Source of the DNA: Dietzia sp. ANT_WB102
GTDB lineage: Bacteria; Actinomycetota; Actinomycetes; Mycobacteriales; Mycobacteriaceae
Direction: 5' to 3'
Assembly (NCBI RefSeq): GCF_008369165.1
Contig: NZ_VOBA01000002.1
Coordinates: 1 to 64,000, forward strand
DNA: 64,000 nucleotides
The first letter of the stretch is position 1, and each line of letters opens with the position of its first letter. The notes under the pieces were generated by a model. That model saw nothing but the letters and a program-made list of their open reading frames with translations, had not been told where the DNA came from and did no database searches. Positions 32,322 through 39,475 of the stretch are shown piece by piece. A program made the translations under genes and the position numbers.

Positions 32322-32790
32322 GTGCGCGAAGCGATGCTGTCGCCGCGGGAGGTTCCGTACGCGAACCTGGAGATCGCTGCTCCGGACACCGGCGCCATGT
32401 TCCTCGCATACCCCCTGGTGAACACCTCTGTGTCGATGGGTTTCGGGATCCCGGGCACGGACCGGAGTCGGATCGAGGCGCTCGTCGCCTCAGCACGCGC
32501 CGACCTCGGCACGTTCCCGGACGACGCGGCACTCGGGCTGTGGGCGTTCGGGGGTGCGGCCGGGCGGAACGTCAACCCCTATGCAGGACTTGCTGCTCTA
32601 GAGCGTCTCGATGCGGTCGGCGCCGACGGCACACACCGGGACGCCCTGCTCAGCAGCACTCAATCCGGGCACCCTCGCGGAGGTCTCCCGGGTGACCAGC
32701 GGCAGCAGCCACGTCGCCAGGACGCCCGACTAGATCGTCGGGGTGTTCGCGGAGGCGGTGGGGCGCCGGGTGCCTAAACCCACGTAACCC
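32322..32790 (+). pseudogene. Remnant of a VWA-domain (solute-binding plus VWA) protein gene
   Basis: Frame 1 keeps a degenerate MIDAS-like NTSVSMG, then PGTDRSRIEALVASARADL and FPDDAALGLWAFG, all typical of a VWA domain, up to GTHRDALLSS. The central part of the domain is then missing. The usual C-terminal tail (TLAEVSRVTSGSSHVARTP, then VGVFAEAVGRRV) appears in the next frame from about 32662 and is interrupted by a TAG at 32731. Deletion, frameshift and stop together indicate a decayed gene. The N-terminal substrate-binding half is absent except possibly MFLAYPLV. No good ribosome binding site is present. Confidence 0.72.
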
Positions 32791-32884
32791 CGGACGAAGG
32801 TGGCGACACCCCACTGATGGGGGTGCAGCAACCTGGATGTTTCGGGGTGTCACAAGGGTTCGCGGGAAGTCTCCCTCCCGCAGC

Positions 32885-32900
32885 TGTGCTGCGTGTCACA
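32885..32900. promoter_or_regulatory. CRP/GlxR-like site 1 upstream of the acetate permease operon
   Basis: TGTGC-N6-TCACA matches the TGTGA-N6-TCACA consensus of CRP/GlxR regulators at 9 of 10 positions. It lies 90 bases before the DUF485 start and 33 bases (centre to centre) from a second site. Confidence 0.6.
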
Positions 32901-32917
32901 CTTTTGCCGTCACAGTA

Positions 32918-32933
32918 TGTGAGGCGCATCACT
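32918..32933. promoter_or_regulatory. CRP/GlxR-like site 2 upstream of the acetate permease operon
   Basis: TGTGA-N6-TCACT matches the CRP/GlxR consensus at 9 of 10 positions. It lies 57 bases before the DUF485 GTG. Together with site 1 it suggests cAMP-dependent control of acetate uptake; whether it activates or represses depends on the promoter, which I cannot place with confidence. Confidence 0.62.
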
Positions 32934-32974
32934 ACAGGGGTGTGCCGACGAGAACCCCGAAATGGAGGACCTCC

Positions 32975-33337
32975 GTGTCCCAACCAATCGAACCGCCGGC
33001 CGGGGGTGCATCGCGGCGAACCCCGGAAGCGGCGGAATTCACTGCGATGCAGTCCAGTCCGGCGTTCCAGGAACTGCGCAGCAAGTTCAGGGGGTTCGTC
33101 TTCCCCATGACGATCGCCTTCCTGGTTTGGTACTTCCTTTACGTCATCCTGGCGGTCTACGCCACTGACTTCATGGCCACCAAGGTGTTCGGCAATATCA
33201 CCTGGGGCCTCATCATCGGGCTCGGGCAGTTCGTCACCACGTTCTTGATCACGTTTCTCTACATCCGGTTCGCCAACCGTGAGATCGATCCCCGCGCGCA
33301 AGCCATCCGTCTCGAGCTGGAAGGTGGGATCGCCTGA
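32975..33337 (+). CDS. DUF485 membrane protein
   Basis: A 120-aa protein with two membrane helices (about residues 46-67 and 78-101). It has the FRGFVFPMTIAFLVWYFLYVILAVYA stretch typical of DUF485, proteins encoded next to ActP-type acetate permeases. GTG 32975 has GGAGG 6 bases upstream. Its TGA overlaps the ATG of actP by one base, so translation is coupled. It probably supports assembly or function of the permease. Confidence 0.9.
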   Translation: MSQPIEPPAGGASRRTPEAAEFTAMQSSPAFQELRSKFRGFVFPMTIAFLVWYFLYVILAVYATDFMATKVFGNITWGLIIGLGQFVTTFLITFLYIRFANREIDPRAQAIRLELEGGIA

Positions 33338-34956
33338 TGGACTGGCTCATCAACATCAATGAACTTGTACCGGGCGAAAAGGTCGGCAGCACGCTGCTCA
33401 ACATGATCGTGTTCGGCGTCTTCATCGTCATCACGATGACGCTGGTCCTCAGGGCCTCCAAGTCGACCAAGTCGACGAAGGACTTCTATACCGGCGGGTC
33501 CAGCTTCACCGGCCCGCAGAACGGTATCGCCATCGCGGGTGACTACCTGTCCGCGGCGTCATTCCTCGGGATCGCCGGCGCCATCGCGATCAACGGGTAC
33601 GACGGCTTCCTCTACTCGATCGGCTTTCTCGTCGCGTGGCTCGTCGCGCTCATGCTCGTAGCCGAGCTCATGCGTAACACCGGCCGCTTCACCATGGCGG
33701 ACGTGCTCAGTTTCCGGCTCAACCAGCGGCCCGTCCGTATGGCGGCCGCCCTGGCCACCCTCGCGGTGTGCCTGTTTTATCTCATCGCGCAGATGGCCGG
33801 CGCCGGTGGGCTCGTCGCCCTGTTGCTCAACATCGACGACTCCACGGGGCAGTCGATCGTCGTGGCCGTGGTGGGGCTCCTCATGATCGTCTATGTGCTC
33901 GTGGGCGGCATGAAGGGCACCACCTACGTGCAGATGGTCAAGGCGGTCCTGCTCGTCAGCGGCGTGTTGATCATGTGCATCATGGTCCTGGTCGCGGCGC
34001 GCGGCAACTTCTCCGCACTTCTCGGGGAAGCCGTGGCGAACTCGGGCAAGGACCTCCTGCAGCCGGGTCTGCAGTACGGTGCCACCGAGACCAGCAAGCT
34101 GGACTTCGTCTCCCTTTCGATCGCGCTGGTCTTCGGTACTGCGGGCCTACCGCATGTGCTCATGCGCTTCTACACGGTCCCCACTGCCAAGGAGGCCCGT
34201 CGATCTGTCACCTGGGCCATTGTGCTCATCGGTGGGTTCTACCTGTTCACGCTCGTCCTCGGCTTCGGTGCGGCGGCGATGGTGGGTCCCGAGGTCATCA
34301 AGGCAGCGCCCGGTGGCGTGAACTCGGCGGCACCACTGCTCGCGTTCGCTCTCGGTGGCGAGATCTTCCTCGGCATCATCTCGGCGGTGGCGTTCGCGAC
34401 GATCCTCGCCGTGGTGGCGGGGCTCGCCATCACCGCGTCGGCATCGTTCGCGCACGATATCTACAACGGGGTGCTCAAGCGCGGCCAGGCCACGGAGAAG
34501 TCACAGCTCCGGGTCTCGCGGATCACGGTCGTCGTGATCGGACTGGTGTCGATCGTCATGGGTATCGGCGCCATGGGGCAGAACATCGCCTTCCTCGTGG
34601 CCTTGGCCTTCGCGATCGCCGCGTCTGCGAACCTACCGACGATCCTGTACTCGCTGTTCTGGAAACGCTTCAACACCACAGGGGCGTTGTTCTCGATGTA
34701 CGGCGGGCTGATCAGCACCCTGGTGCTGATCGCCCTCTCTCCAGCGGTTTCCGGGAGTGAGAAGTCGATGATCTCCAGTGTCGATTTCTCCCTGTTCCCC
34801 CTCTCGAACCCGGGCATCGTGTCAATTCCGCTGGCGTTCCTGCTGGGCATCATCGGCACGTTCATCGGCAAGAAGGACGAGTTCCCGGAGAAGCGGATGG
34901 AGATGGAGGTTCGATCTCTCACCGGCGTCGGCGTGGAGAAAACCATCGCCCACTGA
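33337..34956 (+). CDS. actP: Cation/acetate symporter (solute:sodium symporter family)
   Basis: A 539-aa membrane protein with about 13 helices. It contains STKDFYTGGSSFTGPQNGIA, GDYLSAASFLGIAG, FTMADVLSFRLNQRPVR and AGLPHVLMRFYTV, all conserved in ActP/MctC transporters of acetate, propionate and pyruvate. It lies with DUF485 as in corynebacteria. Uptake of short acids fits the nearby prpE. A strong hairpin ends the operon at 35000-35035. Confidence 0.92.
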   Translation: MDWLININELVPGEKVGSTLLNMIVFGVFIVITMTLVLRASKSTKSTKDFYTGGSSFTGPQNGIAIAGDYLSAASFLGIAGAIAINGYDGFLYSIGFLVAWLVALMLVAELMRNTGRFTMADVLSFRLNQRPVRMAAALATLAVCLFYLIAQMAGAGGLVALLLNIDDSTGQSIVVAVVGLLMIVYVLVGGMKGTTYVQMVKAVLLVSGVLIMCIMVLVAARGNFSALLGEAVANSGKDLLQPGLQYGATETSKLDFVSLSIALVFGTAGLPHVLMRFYTVPTAKEARRSVTWAIVLIGGFYLFTLVLGFGAAAMVGPEVIKAAPGGVNSAAPLLAFALGGEIFLGIISAVAFATILAVVAGLAITASASFAHDIYNGVLKRGQATEKSQLRVSRITVVVIGLVSIVMGIGAMGQNIAFLVALAFAIAASANLPTILYSLFWKRFNTTGALFSMYGGLISTLVLIALSPAVSGSEKSMISSVDFSLFPLSNPGIVSIPLAFLLGIIGTFIGKKDEFPEKRMEMEVRSLTGVGVEKTIAH

Positions 34957-34999
34957 CGCCCTCACATTGACGGGCCAGCTCCTGCGGCCCCCTCGTTCA

Positions 35000-35035
35000 G
35001 GCCCGCCGGCCGTCCTCGGACGGTCGGCGGGCCTC
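35000..35035 (+). terminator. Terminator after actP
   Basis: A near-perfect inverted repeat (aggcccgccggccgtcc with ggacggtcggcgggcct, one G-U) with a minimal central loop, 44 bases after the actP stop. Confidence 0.82.
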
Positions 35036-35094
35036 GTCGTCGGCCGCGAGGGACTACCCTCGGTGGGCACCACACCGATTCGGAGGCGGTAGAG

Positions 35095-35655
35095 ATGTAT
35101 CCCGGACAGGACGACCAGACCCGACGCTTGGGCCAGCAGCCCGACTCTCGTGCCTACTCGAGGATGGGTGGCGACCGGGCATTCGACCCCGCCTATGGCG
35201 ACGGGTACGCGGCAGAGAGCGGATACGAGGCCGGATACGCGGCGCCACGGCGGGGCCCCGCTCTCGACGCCGGAAAGTTCGCTGGCAGCGTGGCCGCGAC
35301 CGCCCTGGTCGCGGCAATCGCCGGATGGCTGATCGCCTGGGTGGTGGAGGCCGTGTTCTCCCGCTTCGGTCACCAGTGGGCCAACGGTGGGAACACGCCG
35401 ACCATGTATGCCGTTTACGGGGCCGTTGCGGCGATTCTCGCCGGATTGCTCTGGTATCTGCTGCTGATAGGCACGGCCAATCCCCAGCAGTTTTTCTCGT
35501 GGACCGTCGGGTTGCTCATCGTCGCCGCTGTGGCGTTGCCGCTGCTCGTCACGGTGCCGTTCCTCGACGGTTTGGCGGCCGCGATCGTGCACCTGTTTAT
35601 TGGTCTTCCGATCCTCGCATTGACCAGCGCGTTCTCGGCGACGCTCCGGCGCTGA
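35095..35655 (+). CDS. Four-helix membrane protein, possibly DUF6069
   Basis: A 186-aa protein. The first 60 residues are hydrophilic with Tyr/Gly-rich repeats (AYGDGYAAESGYEAGYAA), then four hydrophobic helices (about 68-90, 107-125, 135-154 and 162-182). The helix layout recalls DUF6069 proteins. ATG 35095 has GGAGG at 35081 with good spacing. Function unknown. Confidence 0.75.
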   Translation: MYPGQDDQTRRLGQQPDSRAYSRMGGDRAFDPAYGDGYAAESGYEAGYAAPRRGPALDAGKFAGSVAATALVAAIAGWLIAWVVEAVFSRFGHQWANGGNTPTMYAVYGAVAAILAGLLWYLLLIGTANPQQFFSWTVGLLIVAAVALPLLVTVPFLDGLAAAIVHLFIGLPILALTSAFSATLRR

Positions 35656-35668
35656 GCGGTCTGCGGCG

Positions 35669-35689
35669 GCGGTGACCTGTGGTCGCCGC
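35669..35689. terminator. Hairpin between the membrane gene and tRNA-Arg
   Basis: A 9-bp stem with one G-U pair and loop tgt, immediately beyond the 3' end of the minus-strand tRNA and 13 bases after the stop of the plus-strand membrane gene. It may serve both transcripts. Confidence 0.55.
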
Positions 35690-35692
35690 GGG

Positions 35693-35768
35693 TGGTGCCC
35701 CCGAGAGGAATCGAACCTCCGACACCGGCTTTAGGAGAGCCGTGCTCTATCCACTGAGCTACGAGGGC
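35693..35768 (-). tRNA. tRNA-Arg (anticodon CCT)
   Basis: Read on the minus strand, the gene folds into a full cloverleaf. The acceptor gccctcg pairs with cgggggc. The D-arm is gctcagtggatagagc and the anticodon arm cggct-ctcctaa-agccg has CCT as anticodon (codon AGG). The T-arm contains ggttcgattcc. CCA is encoded. TAGACT at 35782-35787 is a likely -10, about 7 bases before the expected transcript start. Confidence 0.96.
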
Positions 35769-35817
35769 GGGAACCTGGGAGAGTCTAACCGATGGGTGGG
35801 CGGTGGTGATCGCCGAC

Positions 35818-35847
35818 TTGGAGTGGGCGGTCGCCGGGCGGTAGTCT
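35818..35847 (+). promoter_or_regulatory. Probable rplM-rpsI promoter
   Basis: TTGGAG (35818-35823) and TAGTCT (35842-35847) are separated by 18 bases, a normal housekeeping sigma spacing. Transcription would begin near 35854 and leave a GC-rich leader of about 120 nt before rplM. Confidence 0.55.
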
Positions 35848-35977
35848 TTGTTGCTGGCGTCCACGTCGTCCCTTGGTGGGGCGGTGGGCCGCCTCGAGCG
35901 GGTCACCACCGGCCGCCGTTCGAGGGGGAGGGCGTCCGCCCGGCCGGCAGCCCACTAGACAGACAGAGGTATCGCCT

Positions 35978-36421
35978 GTGTCCACGTACACCCCCAAGCC
36001 CGGGGACGTGACGCGCGCCTGGTACGTCATCGACGCCACTGATGTGGTTCTCGGTCGACTCGCAGTCCAGGTCGCAAACATCCTCCGTGGCAAGCACAAG
36101 CCGCAGTTCGCCCCGAACGCCGACACCGGCGACTTCGTCATCATCATCAATGCCGACAAGGTCGCGATCTCGTCCAACAAGCGTGACCGCGTGGTGCAGC
36201 ACCGCCACTCCGGTTTTCCGGGCGGCCTGAAGTCGCAGACCCTGGGCAAGGCCATGGACACCCGTCCCGACCGCGTCGTCGAGAAGGCCGTCAAGGGCAT
36301 GCTGCCGAGCAACAAGCTCGGCCGTGCCGTCGCCTCCAAGCTCAAGGTGTACGCGGGTTCTGATCACCCGCACGCCGCCCAGCAGCCCGTGCCCTACGAG
36401 ATCAAGCAGGTGGCCCAGTGA
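35978..36421 (+). CDS. rplM: 50S ribosomal protein L13
   Basis: A 147-aa protein with the L13 signatures [40 protein letters not shown] and [20 protein letters not shown] 35978 has AGAGG 8 bases upstream; longer in-frame sequence upstream is non-coding. Its TGA overlaps the rpsI GTG by 4 bases (GTGA), coupling the two ribosomal proteins as in most bacteria. Confidence 0.97.
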   Translation: MSTYTPKPGDVTRAWYVIDATDVVLGRLAVQVANILRGKHKPQFAPNADTGDFVIIINADKVAISSNKRDRVVQHRHSGFPGGLKSQTLGKAMDTRPDRVVEKAVKGMLPSNKLGRAVASKLKVYAGSDHPHAAQQPVPYEIKQVAQ

Positions 36422-36960
36422 CCGACGAGAACATCACCCCCGAGGCCGAGGTTGCCGACGACGTGGTGGCGGATCTCGCCGCCGAGGTCGCCGAGGACTA
36501 CAGCGAGGCCGACTACGCCGGTGGTACCGACTTCGTCGCTGACGTCGACGCCCAGCTCGGGTCTGTCGTCACCGCCGGCCCGGCGCAGGCTGTCGGCCGC
36601 CGAAAGGAGGCCGTCGCCCGTGTGCGTCTGCTCCCCGGCTCCGGTCAGTTCACCCTGAACGGACGCACTCTCGAGGAGTACTTCCCGAACAAGGTGCACC
36701 AGCAGCTCGTCAAGTCGCCGCTGGTCCTGGTCGAGCGCGAGGAGCAGTTCGACATCGTCGCACTGCTCCACGGTGGTGGGCCCTCGGGCCAGGCCGGCGC
36801 GCTGCGCCTGGCCATCGCCCGTGCACTGATCCAGTACTCGCCGGACGACCGCCCGGAGCTCAAGAAGGCGGGCTTCCTCACGCGCGACGCTCGTGCCGTC
36901 GAGCGGAAGAAGGCCGGTCTCAAGAAGGCCCGTAAGGCCCCGCAGTACTCGAAGCGCTGA
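36418..36960 (+). CDS. rpsI: 30S ribosomal protein S9
   Basis: A 180-aa protein whose last 125 residues are the S9 domain: [33 protein letters not shown] core and the C-terminal [17 protein letters not shown] that reaches the P-site. The first 50 residues form an acidic extension seen in actinobacteria. It starts at GTG 36418 overlapping the rplM stop and is followed by a long palindromic terminator. Confidence 0.97.
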   Translation: MTDENITPEAEVADDVVADLAAEVAEDYSEADYAGGTDFVADVDAQLGSVVTAGPAQAVGRRKEAVARVRLLPGSGQFTLNGRTLEEYFPNKVHQQLVKSPLVLVEREEQFDIVALLHGGGPSGQAGALRLAIARALIQYSPDDRPELKKAGFLTRDARAVERKKAGLKKARKAPQYSKR

Positions 36961-36978
36961 TCCACCCGGATCGCGACA

Positions 36979-37016
36979 CCGGAGCAGGCCCTGCGCATGC
37001 GCAGGGCCTGCTCCGG
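36979..37016. terminator. Perfect palindromic terminator after rpsI
   Basis: A 38-base fully palindromic sequence from ccggagcagg to cctgctccgg, centred on gcatgc, begins 19 bases after the rpsI stop. As RNA it can form a stem of at least 17 bp with a minimal loop. Confidence 0.9.
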
Positions 37017-37119
37017 CCCATTTGTCCACCGAACTGTCGACCGGGGTTATCCTGACCCGGTCATTCACGCCCGCCGCTCGATGCGCGGCGGACCCCCACC
37101 TCCCGGAGGATCACACGCC

Positions 37120-38478
37120 ATGACGCGACTGTTCGGCACCGACGGGGTCCGCGGACTCGCCAACCGGACTCTCACCGTCGACCTTGCCGTGCGCCTGGGG
37201 GCCGCCGCTGCGGCGGTCCTGGCGACCGAGACCGAACCGTCGCACGCACGCACCCGGTCCCGGCCACTCGCCGTCGTGGGACGCGACCCCCGGGTCTCGG
37301 GGGAGATGCTCGAGGCCGCCCTGTCCGCCGGCCTGGCCAGCCAGGGCGTCGACGTCCTACTCGTGGGCGAACTACCGACCCCGGCCGTCGCCCACCTCAC
37401 GGCCCAGCACGAGGCCGAGCTGGGCGCCGTGATCTCCGCCTCGCACAACGCCATGCCCGACAATGGCATCAAGTTCTTCGCCGCCGGCGGCCACAAGCTG
37501 GCTGACGACGTGGAGGACCGCATCGAGTCCGCACTCACCGCAGGCGCCATCACCGGCCCGACCGGGTCTGCGATCGGCCGTATCTCGCGGGCGACGCCGG
37601 AGGACGCCATGGCCGGCTATGTCGAGCACCTGCTTGCCGCCACCCCGGGTCGGCTGGACGGGCTCGTCGTCGTCGTCGACTGTGCCAACGGGGCCGCCAG
37701 CGTGGCCGCACCGCGCGCCTACCGCGAGGCCGGCGCCACGGTGATCGAGATCCACGCCAGCCCCGACGGCTACAACATCAACGACAACTGCGGGTCCACC
37801 CACCTCGACGACGTCCGGGCCGCGGTGCTCAAGCACGGCGCCGACCTGGGCCTGGCCCACGACGGCGACGCGGACCGGTGCCTGGCCGTCGACGCCTCCG
37901 GTGAGGTGATCGATGGTGACCAGATCATGGCGATCCTGGCCCTGGCGATGCGCGACTCAGGGGAGCTCGCCGGCAACACGCTGGTGGCGACCATCATGAG
38001 CAACCTGGGACTCAAGGTGGCCATGCGGGAGGCCGGGATCGAGATCACCGAGACCAAGGTCGGTGACCGCTACGTGCTCGAACGGCTGCGCGAGGGCGGG
38101 TACAGCCTCGGCGGCGAGCAGTCCGGGCACCTGGTGCTACCGGCCCATGCCACCACCGGCGACGGCGTGCTCACCGGGCTGCGCATCATGGCCCGCATGG
38201 CTGAGACGGGCAGGTCTCTCGCGGAGTTGGCGGGGGTCATGACGGTATTGCCCCAGATCCTCATCAACGTGCCGGTCGAGGACAAGGCCGCCGTCGTGGC
38301 ATCCGAGGTGGTCTGCGAGGCAGTGGAGGGGGAGGAACGACGGCTGGGCTCCACCGGCCGGGTGCTGCTGCGTCCCTCCGGCACCGAGCAACTCGTCCGC
38401 GTGATGGTCGAGGCCGAGGACGGGGACCTGGCCGGCGAGGTCGCAGAGCGTCTGGCGGGCGTGGTCGCCGCCGTCTGA
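37120..38478 (+). CDS. glmM: Phosphoglucosamine mutase
   Basis: Converts glucosamine-6-phosphate to glucosamine-1-phosphate for UDP-GlcNAc and peptidoglycan. The 452 aa show [11 protein letters not shown], the active-site serine in [17 protein letters not shown], the metal-binding DGDADRCL and the sugar loop [23 protein letters not shown] binds phosphate near the C-terminus. ATG 37120 is preceded by CGGAGGA. It lies between rpsI and glmS, the gene that makes its substrate. Confidence 0.96.
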   Translation: MTRLFGTDGVRGLANRTLTVDLAVRLGAAAAAVLATETEPSHARTRSRPLAVVGRDPRVSGEMLEAALSAGLASQGVDVLLVGELPTPAVAHLTAQHEAELGAVISASHNAMPDNGIKFFAAGGHKLADDVEDRIESALTAGAITGPTGSAIGRISRATPEDAMAGYVEHLLAATPGRLDGLVVVVDCANGAASVAAPRAYREAGATVIEIHASPDGYNINDNCGSTHLDDVRAAVLKHGADLGLAHDGDADRCLAVDASGEVIDGDQIMAILALAMRDSGELAGNTLVATIMSNLGLKVAMREAGIEITETKVGDRYVLERLREGGYSLGGEQSGHLVLPAHATTGDGVLTGLRIMARMAETGRSLAELAGVMTVLPQILINVPVEDKAAVVASEVVCEAVEGEERRLGSTGRVLLRPSGTEQLVRVMVEAEDGDLAGEVAERLAGVVAAV

Positions 38479-38529
38479 CCGGCACGGGCCCGTGCGCCGG
38501 AGCGCGACGGGCCCGCAGTTCCCGGGCGA

Positions 38530-39402
38530 TCAGCCGCCGGTGATGGACTTGACGAGCTTGAGCAGGGGCGGGGTCGTGGTCAGCGGATCGTCGCCCGGCT
38601 CCTCCAACATTTCATCGGTCACGGCGATGGCGTCCTTGAACTTCGCCTCCGGATCGGCGAAGGGGGCGTACGTGTCGTCGCCGGCCAGTGTGGCCAGCAG
38701 ATAGCCCGCCAACAGTGGCCGCACCGTCCGGTGCGTGCGGCGGTCCGGGTCCGCCAGACCGATCCGTTCGATCAGTGCGTTGCGTTCGACCAGGCCTGTC
38801 TCGATTGCCTTCTCCAGGCGCCGATGCACCAGCTCCCCGCGCCACGCGAGGTGCAACGCCCGGGTGTCCTCGGCGTGGACCCCGCCCGCGGCCGACAGCA
38901 ATAGCCCGGCGGCGTCCACGGTGATCGCCCGATCGGCGGCCGAGGGGACGGTCTCGGTGGGGAAGATCATGGCCACCGCGTCGATGTCGGTGCGCTGCGA
39001 GGCCAGCAGGGCGGCCACTCCCGCGCCGAGACCGTGACCGGCCAGGGCGATCCGGTGCGGATCCGCCCGGACGGCTCCACTGCCCAGGGTTGCCTGGAGG
39101 GCATCCTCCACCGCCGCCGACAGATTGTCCGCGTAGTGCTGATGGTTCGGCCGCAGGCCTCGGTCCGTGGCCGGAGCGACCACCACGAAACCCCACGACG
39201 CGAGATGCTTGAGGGTGTCGACGTAGTGTTCGGGCCCTCTGGTCCAGTCGTGGGCCCAGCCCACGAGCGGAGCCGGTGACGGCGCGCCGCGGGGAACGAA
39301 CACGACCCCCGGCGTCCCGGTGAATCCGAGGTCGCCTCTGTCGACGGCATAGGGACCCCGTCGGTCCACCCGGGCGTGCAGTTCCTTGGTCTTCTTGGCC
39401 AC
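38530..39402 (-). CDS. Alpha/beta hydrolase (dienelactone hydrolase-like)
   Basis: A 290-aa protein with an alpha/beta hydrolase core. LVGWAHDW replaces the usual oxyanion HG loop, and the elbow reads ALAGHGLGAGVAA, with Gly-His-Gly instead of the expected G-x-S-x-G nucleophile. A classic serine esterase is therefore doubtful; it may be a non-catalytic or atypical member. It occupies the same position as Rv3440c. TACTGT at 39410-39415 is 7 bases before the GTG and no ribosome binding site is seen, so it is probably leaderless. It is divergent from glmS. Confidence 0.75.
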   Translation of the reverse strand: MAKKTKELHARVDRRGPYAVDRGDLGFTGTPGVVFVPRGAPSPAPLVGWAHDWTRGPEHYVDTLKHLASWGFVVVAPATDRGLRPNHQHYADNLSAAVEDALQATLGSGAVRADPHRIALAGHGLGAGVAALLASQRTDIDAVAMIFPTETVPSAADRAITVDAAGLLLSAAGGVHAEDTRALHLAWRGELVHRRLEKAIETGLVERNALIERIGLADPDRRTHRTVRPLLAGYLLATLAGDDTYAPFADPEAKFKDAIAVTDEMLEEPGDDPLTTTPPLLKLVKSITGG

Positions 39403-39409
39403 GATGGCC

Positions 39410-39467
39410 ACAGTATCGCTTCGGGGGCGACGGAGTGGCCAGGGTCCTCGGACAGCGTGGCTAGACT
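39410..39467. promoter_or_regulatory. Divergent leaderless promoters of the hydrolase gene and glmS
   Basis: On the minus strand TACTGT (39410-39415) is 7 bases before the hydrolase GTG (39402). On the plus strand TAGACT (39462-39467) is 8 bases before the glmS ATG (39476). Neither gene has a ribosome binding site. Both spacings place the transcription start at the start codon. Confidence 0.6.
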
Positions 39468-39475
39468 TAGCGCCC

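Noticed and set aside
32807..32825. Short cacccc/ggggtg hairpin after the VWA remnant
   Set aside because: Only a 6-bp stem in GC-rich DNA with no T tract; too weak to call a terminator.
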